Part shown: positions 42,078 to 50,921 of the stretch, in pieces | Layout of the letters: every line of letters begins with the position of its first letter | Numbering within the stretch: position 1 is the first letter of the stretch | Assembly (NCBI GenBank): GCA_035758925.1 | Contig: DASTVV010000225.1 | Location: forward strand, 5,797 to 69,796 | Direction of reading: 5' to 3' | Source: DASPMP01 sp035758925 | GTDB taxonomy: Bacteria > Gemmatimonadota > Gemmatimonadetes > Gemmatimonadales > Gemmatimonadaceae | DNA length: 64,000 nucleotides | The notes under the pieces: model-generated | What the model saw: the letters and a program-made list of their open reading frames with translations, nothing else | The model's database searches: none | Told to the model about the DNA's origin: nothing | Translations under genes and position numbers: made by a program

Positions 42078-43214
42078 TCAGATCACACGTCGCTCGTAGA
42101 TGCGCCAGCGGCGATACAGCCGGCCACCCATCTCCTCCATCGGCTGTCGCATCGCGTAGTTGTCCTCGAGAATCCACGACGCCTCGGCGCCCGGAGAGCC
42201 CCACGCAACTGCCCGTCGCGCCGCTTCGTACAGGAACAACGGCAGGATGCTCCCCGAGCGGTACGTGTCCTTGATGCCGAGGGCGAGGACCCGCCCGCTA
42301 CGAAGGCGCCCGATTCCGAAGAGAATCTTCGCGAGTCCGAACGGAAACAGCCGACCGCTGGGAATCCGCTTGAAAATGAGATTGAGGTCGAGCGTTGGGA
42401 GGAGGAAACCCGCGGGCTGGCCGTTCACTTCGGCCACGAAGGCGAATTGCCGTGGGAGCAGCAGCTTGAGGCTCTTTGCCATGTGAAGGAACTCGTCGCG
42501 CGCCATCGGCACGAAGCCCCAGTTCCGCTCCCACGCCGAGTTGTACACGTCCCAGCAGATCTCGACCTCATCCCAGAATCGCCGAGGATCCAGATCGCGA
42601 AAAGTGAGATTGGCCTTTGTCGCCGCGCGGCGAGCGAGCGCCTCGAGGCGATTTGGCACCTGATAGCCCGGTTCGCCGAACGGCAGCCAGTAGCCGACGA
42701 GGTCTTTCGCTCGGACGAGCCCCGCGCCCTCGATCAACGCCTCGTAGTACCGCGGGTTCCACGACGTGAGGAATTGCGGATGCTGATCGAAGCCGTCCAC
42801 CAGCAAGCCACAGTCGTGGTTGGTGGACGGGTTCATCGGACCGCGCATGACGTCGAGCCCGCGCTTGCGCAGCCAGGTCTCCGCCGCCGCAAGGAGCGCC
42901 TGCGCGACCTCGGCGTCCTCGATTGCCTCGAAGAAACCGAAGAAGCCGGTTCGATCGCCGTGAAAGCTGTTGTGCGCCTTGTTCTCGATGGCCGCGATGC
43001 GACCCACCGGCTTGCCGCGCCGACGCGCGACAAAGAGCTGTCGTTCCGCCTGTCGATAGAACGGATTGCTCTTGGTGTCGAGCAGGTCACGCACCATCAT
43101 TCGCAGCGGCGGGACCCACTGCGGATGAGAGACGGCGCCGGGAATGTGCCATGGGACATCTATGAACGCGGAGAGCTCGTTACTGCGCTCCACCGGGACG
43201 ACTTCGAGTGACAT
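42078..43214 (-). CDS. GNAT-fold acyltransferase resembling bacterial ceramide synthase
   Basis: The 378-residue protein belongs to the large GNAT-like family with signatures PQWVPPLRMMVRDLLDTKSN, QLFVARRRGKPVGRIAAIEN, FGFFEAIEDAEVAQALLAAA, VMRGPMNPSTNHDCGLLVDG and NWGFVPMARDEFLHM. From memory, the bacterial ceramide synthase of Caulobacter (bCerS) is of this type. The nearby reductase and serine-palmitoyltransferase-type genes support a role in N-acylating a sphingoid base. ATG 43214 is chosen; TTG 43235 is a possible alternative. The start codon shares CATG with the divergent PAP2 gene. Confidence 0.75.
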   Translation of the reverse strand: MSLEVVPVERSNELSAFIDVPWHIPGAVSHPQWVPPLRMMVRDLLDTKSNPFYRQAERQLFVARRRGKPVGRIAAIENKAHNSFHGDRTGFFGFFEAIEDAEVAQALLAAAETWLRKRGLDVMRGPMNPSTNHDCGLLVDGFDQHPQFLTSWNPRYYEALIEGAGLVRAKDLVGYWLPFGEPGYQVPNRLEALARRAATKANLTFRDLDPRRFWDEVEICWDVYNSAWERNWGFVPMARDEFLHMAKSLKLLLPRQFAFVAEVNGQPAGFLLPTLDLNLIFKRIPSGRLFPFGLAKILFGIGRLRSGRVLALGIKDTYRSGSILPLFLYEAARRAVAWGSPGAEASWILEDNYAMRQPMEEMGGRLYRRWRIYERRVI

Positions 43215-44070
43215 GCGCGCAATATGGGCAGGCAAACTCCTCGTCGTCTATCTCACGGTCACCGGGGCGCTGCTGCTGTTGGGCCACGCGCGCGTCGCAG
43301 CCTTCGACATCGCGGTCCACTTCGCCGTTCTGACGTTCATTGCCGCAACGGTCGCGGTCACGGCCTTGCCGGCGACGTTACGGCTCTGGGCGCCGCTCCT
43401 CGTGCTTCTCTTTCTGTACGCGGAGATACCGCGGCTGATCCAGGCCGCCGGACACACCGGGCAATACGACGACGCGGTGATGGGCTGGGAGCTCGCCGTC
43501 TTTCACGCGCAACCCGCGTTGCGGTGGGCGGCCGTGTGGCCATCGCGCGCATTGAGCGAGCTGTTGCACGCCAGCTACCTCAGCTACTACGTCATCATCG
43601 TGGCCGTCCCGCTGGCGCTGTACCTCACCGGACGACGAGCCGAGTTCGATGAAGCGATGTTCGTCTTGATGCTCACGTTCGTGGTCTGCTTTACGGGGTA
43701 CGTGGTGTTTCCGGTGTCGGGCCCACGATATCTCTGGCCGTCGCCCGCCGGAACGACCGCCGGCCCGTTCCGCGCGACCGCGATCTGGCTTCTCGAGGCG
43801 CGCTCATCTCGCGGAACCGCCTTCCCGTCGTCCCACGTGGCCGTCTCGGTCACACAGTCGATCCTCGCCGTTCGCTACTTCGGAGCGCGGGGCCTGCCGA
43901 TCCTCATCGCGACCATCGGCCTCGCACTCGGCGCGATCTACGGCGGGTTTCACTACGCGATCGATGTGGTCGCCGGTCTGGTCGTAGGTATGGCAGTCTG
44001 CACGGTTGGGTTGCGGATGACCGCGATGCTGCGCGCGCGCCCTCAGGCAAACGCCAACGCGCCGACGTAA
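43213..44070 (+). CDS. PAP2/Aur1-like integral membrane lipid phosphotransferase or phosphatase
   Basis: The 285-residue protein has about six membrane helices and the PAP2 catalytic set: GTAFPSSHVAVS at 201-212 (His208) and GGFHYAIDVVAG at 244-255 (His247, Asp251). LLHASYLSYYVII at ~118-130 resembles the Aur1/inositol phosphoceramide synthase group. It could attach or remove a phospho-head group on a ceramide-like lipid. ATG 43213 begins just before the first helix; ATGs at 43144 and 43162 are in frame but would overlap the divergent gene. Confidence 0.8.
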   Translation: MRAIWAGKLLVVYLTVTGALLLLGHARVAAFDIAVHFAVLTFIAATVAVTALPATLRLWAPLLVLLFLYAEIPRLIQAAGHTGQYDDAVMGWELAVFHAQPALRWAAVWPSRALSELLHASYLSYYVIIVAVPLALYLTGRRAEFDEAMFVLMLTFVVCFTGYVVFPVSGPRYLWPSPAGTTAGPFRATAIWLLEARSSRGTAFPSSHVAVSVTQSILAVRYFGARGLPILIATIGLALGAIYGGFHYAIDVVAGLVVGMAVCTVGLRMTAMLRARPQANANAPT

Positions 44071-44720
44071 CTCTGGTCTTCGGGACGTCCGGGCAGCGTC
44101 TCGAGCAGGTAGTCGAGCGACATGGCGTCGACCGTGTGCAGGGGAGCGCGTGCGGCACCCGAGATGCCCACTCCCAGGGCCTTGAGGCGCGCCTCCTTGA
44201 GGCTCCAGAGGCGGAGAAACGTGTCCGACGCGCCGGCGCCGCGCTCGGTGTGCGCCGCCATTTCCCGCCGCTCGCTTTCGGTCAACCAACGGTCCACGAG
44301 CTTCTCCACGCGAAAGACGTCACGCCGCCGCTCGACGTCGACGCCCACTGGTCGCGTGCCGCACAGCGCCAGCAGAATCAGCTCGCCCGAATGGCTGACG
44401 TTGAAGTGCACGTGGTCACCGCCCAAGATCACCGGTTTGCCCGTCTCCGTGCGACTCACGCGCACGTTCCGGGGTGTCTCGCCCAGGTGTGCACCGAGGA
44501 CGATTCGCACGAGCGAGCGGGTCAGGACGTACCGTTCTGCGGCGCTGGGGCTTCGGTAGGTCTGCAGCCGACTCAACTCCTCGTCAGAGAGAAACTCGCG
44601 GCTGAAGCGCTCCACATCGCGCGCGTGATCCCCCACCCACGCAAACCAGACGTCGGCCCAGTCTCCGCCTCCCGGAATGCTTACCTGACCAAGGCGCGCG
44701 CCCACGTCGCTCGTGCGCAA
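44043..44720 (-). CDS. Sfp-type 4'-phosphopantetheinyl transferase
   Basis: The 225-residue enzyme shows the Sfp-superfamily motifs VHFNVSHSGELILLAL, GTRPVGVDVERRRD (Mg-binding Asp) and FLRLWSLKEARLKALGVG. It converts apo carrier proteins to the holo form. The ACP in the fusion protein encoded 69 bases upstream is its obvious partner. The start is TTG 44720; GTG a few codons later is possible. Its 3' end overlaps the convergent PAP2 gene by 28 bases. Confidence 0.92.
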   Translation of the reverse strand: MRTSDVGARLGQVSIPGGGDWADVWFAWVGDHARDVERFSREFLSDEELSRLQTYRSPSAAERYVLTRSLVRIVLGAHLGETPRNVRVSRTETGKPVILGGDHVHFNVSHSGELILLALCGTRPVGVDVERRRDVFRVEKLVDRWLTESERREMAAHTERGAGASDTFLRLWSLKEARLKALGVGISGAARAPLHTVDAMSLDYLLETLPGRPEDQSYVGALAFA

Positions 44721-44789
44721 GGGATTTCGTCCGTCAGCGCACCACGTCGGGGTCCCGGACTTCCCAGCGCTCGCCGTCTTGCGCGCGGC

Positions 44790-47700
44790 TCATACACGGG
44801 CCTCGAGCAGCGACGCAATGGCATCCATGGCGCGACGGATTTGATCCTCGGAGTGCATCGAGGACAGGAAGAAGCGCAGGCGCGCGCCCGACTCGCTCAC
44901 GGCAGGCGCCACCATCGGCTGCACGTTGATCCCGCGATGCAGGAGCTGCTGGGACAACCGCACCGCCTGGACGGAGTCGCCGGTGATCACGGGAACGATC
45001 CCCGTGCCGGCACACGACGAACCCGTGTTCAAGCCGTTACCTCGGGCGAGCTCGAGGAACAGGCGCGCATTCTGGTGGAGCCGGCGAACGCGCTCGGGTT
45101 CGCGCCGGAGGATACGCAGGGCTTCCAGGGCAGCGGCGACATTGGCGGGCGCCATGCCGACGCTGAAGACAAACCCGGGCGCCGTGTACTTCAGATACTC
45201 GACGATCTCGCGGCGTGCGCCTATGTACCCACCGACGCTCGCCAGCGATTTGGACAAGGTGCCCATCCAGAGATCCACGGCGCGCGGAGACACGCCGGCG
45301 TGTTCCGCGAGCCCGCGGCCCGTCGCGCCCAGAACACCGATGGAATGCGCCTCGTCCACCATCAACCAGGCCTCGTGCCGTTTCTTGACGTCGACGAAGT
45401 GCTCGAGATCCGGCACGTCGCCGTCGGCGCTGTACACCCCTTCAATGACGATCAGCGCCCTGCGGTACCGGTGCCGCACTTCGGTCAGCAGGCGGTCTGC
45501 GGCGCGCGCGTCGTTATGCGGGAACGCCAGACGATGCGCTCCCGAGAACGACGCCCCCTGCATCGCGCTGTTATGCAGCAGCTCGTCGCAGAGTACGACG
45601 TCGCCCGGTCCCACCAGGTGCGAAATGGTCGAGACGTTGGTCGTCACGCCACCGATGTAGAGAATGCAATCTTCGACGCCGATGAATCCGGCCAGCTCCT
45701 GCTCGAGCTCCTGGTGAATCGGCCGCTCACCCGAGGTGACGCGGCTGGCGGACACCGACGTGCCGTAGCGATGCACCGCTTCGACCACCGCGGCGTTCAC
45801 CCGTGAATCGCCCGACAAGCCGAGGTAGTTGTAGCTCGCGAAGTTGATCAGATCGCGGCCGTCTACGCGTACCGTGCTGCCAACCGTCGCCTCGTGGACG
45901 CGGAAGTATGGATTCTCCAGGCCGTTGCGCTCCAGCTCCTCCATGCGTGCCTGCAGGAGGCGGTATTCCGGAAACTCGGACGCGGGGAGCGGTGAAACCA
46001 ACCGATCCTCGCGGCGCGGGACGGTCGGACCTTCTCCGCCGGTGCGCGCCAGCGGCGCCAGCGGCGCCTGTCCGCCCGCGTCGAGCGCGCGCGACAACGA
46101 CCGAATCGACCGCTCGCGCCACAGGAGCGACACGTCTACGCGGTGGCCCAGGACCTGTTCGAGCTCGGTGACCAGCCGAACGGCGGCGACGGAATCGAGC
46201 CCATATTCCCGCACCGACGCCGTGGGATCCACGGTGGCCATGTCGATCTGCAGCTCGTCGGCCACCCAACGCCGCAGCCAGGCCTCGAGGGGCGCGCTGT
46301 GCTCGCCGTTTTCCCGAAATGCGAGCGACACGTCGTCGATGGTCTCGTCCGATCTCGCGATGGTGTCGAGGTGGCCGTCGAGCAACATCGCGCGAGTGGC
46401 TCTGCGCTGCACCTTGCCGCTCGACGTACGTGGAATCCCATTCTGCCGCACCAGCACGATGACGTCGGGCAGGATGCCTTCCCGCTCGGCGAGCGCCCGT
46501 CGCACCGCCGAGAACACCGTCTCGTGTTCGCTCTCGCGATGATGCCGTGTCACTTCGAGCGCGATGGCTAGCCGCTCTCTTCCCTCGCCATTCAGCGCAA
46601 ACGCGGCGGCGTGGCCGGGGCGCAAACTGGGATGGCTGCGTTCCGCGGCGATCTCGAGGTCCTGCGGGTAGTAGTTCCGGCCGCCGAGGATGATGAGATC
46701 CTTGAGTCTCCCCGTGACGAACAGTTGTCCGTCGTCGATGAACCCGAGGTCGCCTGTCCGCAGGTAGGCACCGTCGTCTTCACCAGCCACGGTGGCACCA
46801 AAGCTCTGCGCGCTTTCCAGTCCGTTATTCCAGTAGCTGCCAGCCACGCTTTCGCCGCGGACCCAGATCTCTCCCACGCGCCGCTCGTCGCACGCCGAGC
46901 GCGTGTCCGGATCCACGATGCGCACAACCTGCCGACCGGCCGGTGCGCCGGACGAGATGAGCCGCAGCCGATCTCCGACCGTCGCCGGCGCAACGCGTTT
47001 CTCTTCCAGCGCCGTGCGCGAGACGTCCAGCGTGTACGGTCCGTGCCCCCACGGTCCGCCCGACACGAACAGCGTCGCTTCGGCGAGGCCGTAGCAGGGG
47101 AAGAACGCTTCCCGACGAAACCCCGCATCGGCGAACGCGCGCGCGAAGCGCTCGATCGTTTCCGCGCGAATCGGCTCGGCCCCGTCGAACACCGTGTGCC
47201 AGGCCGAGAGGTCCAGGCTGCGAATCTCCTCTGGCTTGATCCGCTCGACGCACAGATCGAATGCAAAGTTCGGTGCCGCGCTGGTGGTCGCGCGGTACCT
47301 GGACATCGCCTCGAGCCACGCCAGGGGCCGCTGCAGGAATGTCGCGGATGACATGAGCACCGCACCGCGACCGACGTAGCACGGCTGAAGAATGCCACCA
47401 ATGAGTCCCATGTCGTGGAACGGTGGCAGCCAGAAGACGCCGACGTCGTCCGAAGCGTGCGTGACGTTGAACGCCGATCGGATCAGCGAGAGGTTGTGGA
47501 GCAGATTGCGGTGCGTCAGCACTACGCCCTTGGGCGCAGCTGTGGACCCCGAGGTGTATTGCAGCATCGCGATGTCCGGGCCGCGCGCTCCGACGTCGCG
47601 CCACGCCGACGCCGCATCCTGCGCGTCGCGATCTACCGCGATCCAGTGAAGCGCCGCGAGACGCTCGTCGCCGCCGCGCCAGTGATCCAGCTTGGCCAGC

Positions 47701-48119
47701 AGCGGCGACGTCGTGAGTGCCACGACGGGCTCGCAATCCGCAACGATTCCCGGAATGCGCGGATCGGGCCGACGCGGGTTGGGCGGATATGCCGGGACAG
47801 CGATCACGCCCGCGAACAGACAGCCGAAGTACGCCGCGACGTAATCCAGTCCGGGTGGCACCAGCAGCAGCGCGCGATCGCCACGCTTCGCGCGCTCCGA
47901 GATCAGCGCGGCCAGCGCCCGCGCGCGTCCGTGCAGCTCGCGATAGGAGATCCGCAGCTCCACCTTGCCGTCCCCGGGCAGGAATCGATACACCACGCGC
48001 TCGGGGCTCGCTTCCGCGCGGAACGTGAGCAGATCGACCAGGGACTCGCACCCCGCCGCGCGCGCATCATCCGCGGCGCGCTGATCGAGGGGCGTGGCTT
48101 GTGACGGCGTTGCGGCCAT
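44790..48119 (-). CDS. Fatty acyl-AMP ligase - acyl carrier protein - serine palmitoyltransferase-like fusion
   Basis: A 1109-residue protein with three domains. (1) Fatty acyl-AMP ligase, ~25-590: P-loop LQYTSGSTAAPKGVVLTH (186-203), FAAL-type LPPFHDMGLIGG (231-242), TGDLGF (455-460) and the adenylation Lys569 in PRTSSGKVQRR. (2) Acyl carrier protein, ~605-685, with phosphopantetheine Ser643 in YGLDSVAAVRL. (3) PLP-dependent alpha-oxoamine synthase, ~735-1105: ASRVTSGERPIHQELE, VDEAHSIGVLGATGRG (Asp922, His925) and the Schiff-base Lys957 in MGTLSKSLASVGGYIG. It should activate a fatty acid, load it on its own ACP and condense it with an amino acid, probably serine. It is cytoplasmic; no signal peptide or membrane helix is seen. 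Confidence 0.93.
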   Translation of the reverse strand: MAATPSQATPLDQRAADDARAAGCESLVDLLTFRAEASPERVVYRFLPGDGKVELRISYRELHGRARALAALISERAKRGDRALLLVPPGLDYVAAYFGCLFAGVIAVPAYPPNPRRPDPRIPGIVADCEPVVALTTSPLLAKLDHWRGGDERLAALHWIAVDRDAQDAASAWRDVGARGPDIAMLQYTSGSTAAPKGVVLTHRNLLHNLSLIRSAFNVTHASDDVGVFWLPPFHDMGLIGGILQPCYVGRGAVLMSSATFLQRPLAWLEAMSRYRATTSAAPNFAFDLCVERIKPEEIRSLDLSAWHTVFDGAEPIRAETIERFARAFADAGFRREAFFPCYGLAEATLFVSGGPWGHGPYTLDVSRTALEEKRVAPATVGDRLRLISSGAPAGRQVVRIVDPDTRSACDERRVGEIWVRGESVAGSYWNNGLESAQSFGATVAGEDDGAYLRTGDLGFIDDGQLFVTGRLKDLIILGGRNYYPQDLEIAAERSHPSLRPGHAAAFALNGEGRERLAIALEVTRHHRESEHETVFSAVRRALAEREGILPDVIVLVRQNGIPRTSSGKVQRRATRAMLLDGHLDTIARSDETIDDVSLAFRENGEHSAPLEAWLRRWVADELQIDMATVDPTASVREYGLDSVAAVRLVTELEQVLGHRVDVSLLWRERSIRSLSRALDAGGQAPLAPLARTGGEGPTVPRREDRLVSPLPASEFPEYRLLQARMEELERNGLENPYFRVHEATVGSTVRVDGRDLINFASYNYLGLSGDSRVNAAVVEAVHRYGTSVSASRVTSGERPIHQELEQELAGFIGVEDCILYIGGVTTNVSTISHLVGPGDVVLCDELLHNSAMQGASFSGAHRLAFPHNDARAADRLLTEVRHRYRRALIVIEGVYSADGDVPDLEHFVDVKKRHEAWLMVDEAHSIGVLGATGRGLAEHAGVSPRAVDLWMGTLSKSLASVGGYIGARREIVEYLKYTAPGFVFSVGMAPANVAAALEALRILRREPERVRRLHQNARLFLELARGNGLNTGSSCAGTGIVPVITGDSVQAVRLSQQLLHRGINVQPMVAPAVSESGARLRFFLSSMHSEDQIRRAMDAIASLLEARV

Positions 48120-48140
48120 TACGATTAGTTCAGGGCCGGT

Positions 48141-49136
48141 TCATGCGGTGCGATGCGCGCGGCGCATCCATCCGCTTTGGAGATACCAAAGGTACGTGTC
48201 ACGAACCGCCACTGGGAGTGAACGGGACTCGGTAAATCCAAGCTCGGTGCGCGCGCGGTCCCCGGAGCACACCCAATACGGATACCGAGCCAGCGCGGCC
48301 TTGCTGCGGTTGGCGAGGGTGACGCGCCGCGTCAGCCTGCCGATCCACTCGCCGGCAACGGAGGCGGCCTGCACCGCCGGACCGAACACGTTCAGGTGTC
48401 GCACCGGGACGCCGGCAGCCTCAGCGATGTGGTCGCCGAACGTGCGCCATTGAATGGGTGCGGTGGACGACAGAAAATAGATTCGGCCCGCCTTCCCTTC
48501 TCGGGACGCCGCCAGGATACCCTCCACGACGTCCTCGACGAACAGCAGCGAGAGCCAGTGATCGGCCGTGCCGGGATAGACCACGAGGCCGCGTCCCGCG
48601 AGGCGAAACAGGGTGAGGAAATCCTGATCGCCGGGTCCGAACACCGCGCAGGGGCGCACGATGGTGGCGGACAGCCGATCCCCGTAGCTCGCGACGACCC
48701 GCTCTGCTTCGAGCTTGCTCAGCCCGTATGCCTCGACGGGATGCGGTGCGTCAATCTCGGTCGTGGGTGCCTCACGAGCGGTGGCGGGCCCGGCGGCCGC
48801 TTGCGACGAGACGAAAACGAAGCGGCACGCTGTCCGCCGCGCCACGAGCGCCTCGAGCAGGGAGACGGCTGGGACGACGTTGGCCGCATGAAACTCACCC
48901 CAGCCGTGGGCCTTGGTCGCGGCGGCAAGGTGAAAGACGACGTCGACACCATCGAGGGCCCCGCACTGCCGGACTGTGTCGGCGTCGTCGAATCGCACTA
49001 CATGTCGCTCGGATCCCGTTTCGACTTCCCCCGACGTCGCTCGAACCAGGCACCGTACCGTGGCGCCATCCGCCACGAGGCGGCGCACCAGATGCCGGCC
49101 GATGAAGCCGGTGCCGCCGGTGACGGCCGCGATCAT
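48141..49136 (-). CDS. NAD-dependent epimerase/dehydratase-type reductase (CerR-like)
   Basis: The 331-residue extended SDR has the nucleotide-binding AAVTGGTGFIGRHLVRRL at 3-20 and the YxxxK catalytic motif AYGLSKLEAERV (Tyr137, Lys141), with VVFHLAAATKAHG. In Caulobacter a reductase of this class (CerR) reduces the 3-keto group during ceramide synthesis. Its place 21 bases upstream of the FAAL-ACP-SPT fusion supports the same role. Its ATG overlaps the hflX stop as ATGA. Confidence 0.85.
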   Translation of the reverse strand: MIAAVTGGTGFIGRHLVRRLVADGATVRCLVRATSGEVETGSERHVVRFDDADTVRQCGALDGVDVVFHLAAATKAHGWGEFHAANVVPAVSLLEALVARRTACRFVFVSSQAAAGPATAREAPTTEIDAPHPVEAYGLSKLEAERVVASYGDRLSATIVRPCAVFGPGDQDFLTLFRLAGRGLVVYPGTADHWLSLLFVEDVVEGILAASREGKAGRIYFLSSTAPIQWRTFGDHIAEAAGVPVRHLNVFGPAVQAASVAGEWIGRLTRRVTLANRSKAALARYPYWVCSGDRARTELGFTESRSLPVAVRDTYLWYLQSGWMRRAHRTA

Positions 49137-50432
49137 GACGCGGTCGCGCGTTCTCTCTCTACAATCGCTCCGGCACGACGCAGTCGAACAGCCAGCCGCT
49201 CTCCGACACGAGCGCGCAACACGAGCCGCTCACCCACGGCGCGTTGATCGATCACCTCACCGTACTGGTGGATCTCGGCCAGCAGCTTTCCGTCCGACGA
49301 CGACAGGTGGATCTCCGCGAGCGGCCGGAGCGCCCGGACCGACGCGAGCAACGCGCGCTTCAACGGCTCCATCCCGTGTTCCGCGACGGTGGAGACAAAG
49401 ACGGCTTCCTGCCCTTCCGATGCGATCCGCTCCTGCATGGACAGGAGTGAGGGCTCGGGCAACAGGTCGATCTTGTTGAAGACCAGGAGCACCGGGCGCT
49501 CGTCCAGCTCGAGCTCGCGCAACACGCCGTCGACCACCTCTCGCTGTTCCGCCCACGAGCCGTGACTCGCGTCGATCACGTGGAGCAGGAGGTCGGCCTC
49601 ACGAGCCTCCTCGAGCGTGGCCCGGAACGACGCCACCAGGTGGTGCGGAAGCTTCCGAATGAATCCGACGGTGTCGGTGACCAGTGCCTTGGCGTTCTCG
49701 CCCAGCGGGACTTCGCGCGTCAGCGGGTCGAGCGTGGCGAACAGGCGGTCTTCGACGAAGATCTCGTCCGCACCGGCGAGGGCGCGCAGAATGGAGGACT
49801 TGCCGGCATTCGTGTACCCCACCAGCGACGCCTTGAATTCCTCGCGTCGGCCACTGCGCTGCACCGCGCGGCCCTTCTGCAGCTCACGCAGCCGCTCGCG
49901 CAGCACCTTGATGCGGTGGCTGATCAGTCGGCGGTCCGTTTCCAGCTGCGTTTCGCCAGGACCTCGAACGCCGATGCCGCCGCGAAACTTCTCCAGGTGG
50001 GTCCACATGCGCGTCAGTCTCGGCAGCATGTACTCCAGTTGCGCGAGCTCCACCTGCATCCGCGATTCCGCGGTGCGCGCGCGCGTCGCGAAGATGTCGA
50101 GGATGAGCTCCGCTCGATCCACGACTCGCTGGCCGATGGCATCCTCGATGTTCTTGGACTGTGTCGGCGACAGCTCGTCGTCGAAGATCACCAGCGTCGC
50201 TTCGGTTTCCGAGACCTTTCGCCGCAGCTCCTCGATCTTCCCCGCCCCGAGATACGTGGCCGGGTTAGGCCGATCGAGCTGCTGGGTGACCTCGCCGACG
50301 ATGACGGCACCAGCAGTATCGGTGAGACGTTCCAGCTCCTCGAGATGCTCGCGCAGGGTCGCGCGTGCGCGTGCGCGCTTGAGCGGCGCCCCGACAAGGA
50401 GCGCGCGCTCGACCGGCTGCTGGATGCGGATC
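49133..50432 (-). CDS. hflX: GTPase HflX with a broken 5' end (frameshift)
   Basis: HflX is a ribosome-splitting GTPase. The continuous frame gives GIGVRGPGETQLETDRRLI, G1 LVGYTNAGKSSILRAL, G3 VTDTVGFIRKLP and NKIDLL. Its first conventional start, GTG 50191, omits ~85 conserved residues that are encoded in frame upstream (LLVGAPLKR ... GEVTQQLDRPNPATYLGAGK). Just before LLVGAPLKR the expected residues IRIQQPVERA appear in a different frame. Two bases (one GC) seem to be missing at about 50402-50407. In that other frame only ATA (50444) or CTG (50432) could start. The gene may be damaged, mis-assembled or recoded. Confidence 0.75.
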
Positions 50433-50462
50433 AGTTCCCGTGCTATGACAGCCTCCCCCCGA

Positions 50463-50921
50463 CTACCGCGCCATGGTGTTGAACTGCCCGGTGGTCGAAT
50501 ACGGCACCGTGAAATTGCCGACCACCGATCCGACCGTCACGTCCCCGGCAACCTTGTAGTTGACGGACCCCGTCCGAAGCAGCTGGGTGGCCGCCGTCCC
50601 AAGGCCGGAGTACGTGAACGATACCGGAATCTTCACGATGGTCGAGTCGCTCGCCTGTACGGTAGTGCGCGTGTCCAGCGCGCCGCTGGCCAATCCCACG
50701 GTGTCTCCCACGAAGACGCGGTAAGTCATTCGCGTCGCATCGAGACGATAGTTGTTGGGATTGTACACGGCGAGGGCCACTTCGAGCTGGCCGCCGGTGG
50801 TTCCCAGTCCGAGGACGCGCACATCGCGCAGGTTTACCGTTGGTTCTCTGAACGCCTGTCGCCCAAGCGCGGCACATGCGGCGAGGCCCAGGGTCAGTGC
50901 TGCAAAGGTCAGCTTCCTCAT
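50463..50921 (-). CDS. LEA14-like lipoprotein
   Basis: The 152-residue protein has a lipoprotein signal, MRKLTFAALTLGLAACAALG, with a lipobox cysteine at ~17. One LEA/WHy-type beta domain follows (NLRDVRVLGLGTTGGQLEVA, VYNPNNYRLDATRMTYRVFV, IVKIPVSFTYSGL). Such proteins occur as lipid-anchored periplasmic domains of unclear function. The ATG overlaps the rarA stop (ATGA) and AGGAGAGAG precedes it. It sits directly upstream of hflX. Confidence 0.82.
   Translation of the reverse strand: MRKLTFAALTLGLAACAALGRQAFREPTVNLRDVRVLGLGTTGGQLEVALAVYNPNNYRLDATRMTYRVFVGDTVGLASGALDTRTTVQASDSTIVKIPVSFTYSGLGTAATQLLRTGSVNYKVAGDVTVGSVVGNFTVPYSTTGQFNTMAR

Noticed and set aside
43144..43212. Upstream ATGs (43144, 43162) as the PAP2 start
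   Set aside because: They would add a polar segment before the first helix and overlap the divergent gene further; ATG 43213 directly precedes the hydrophobic helix.
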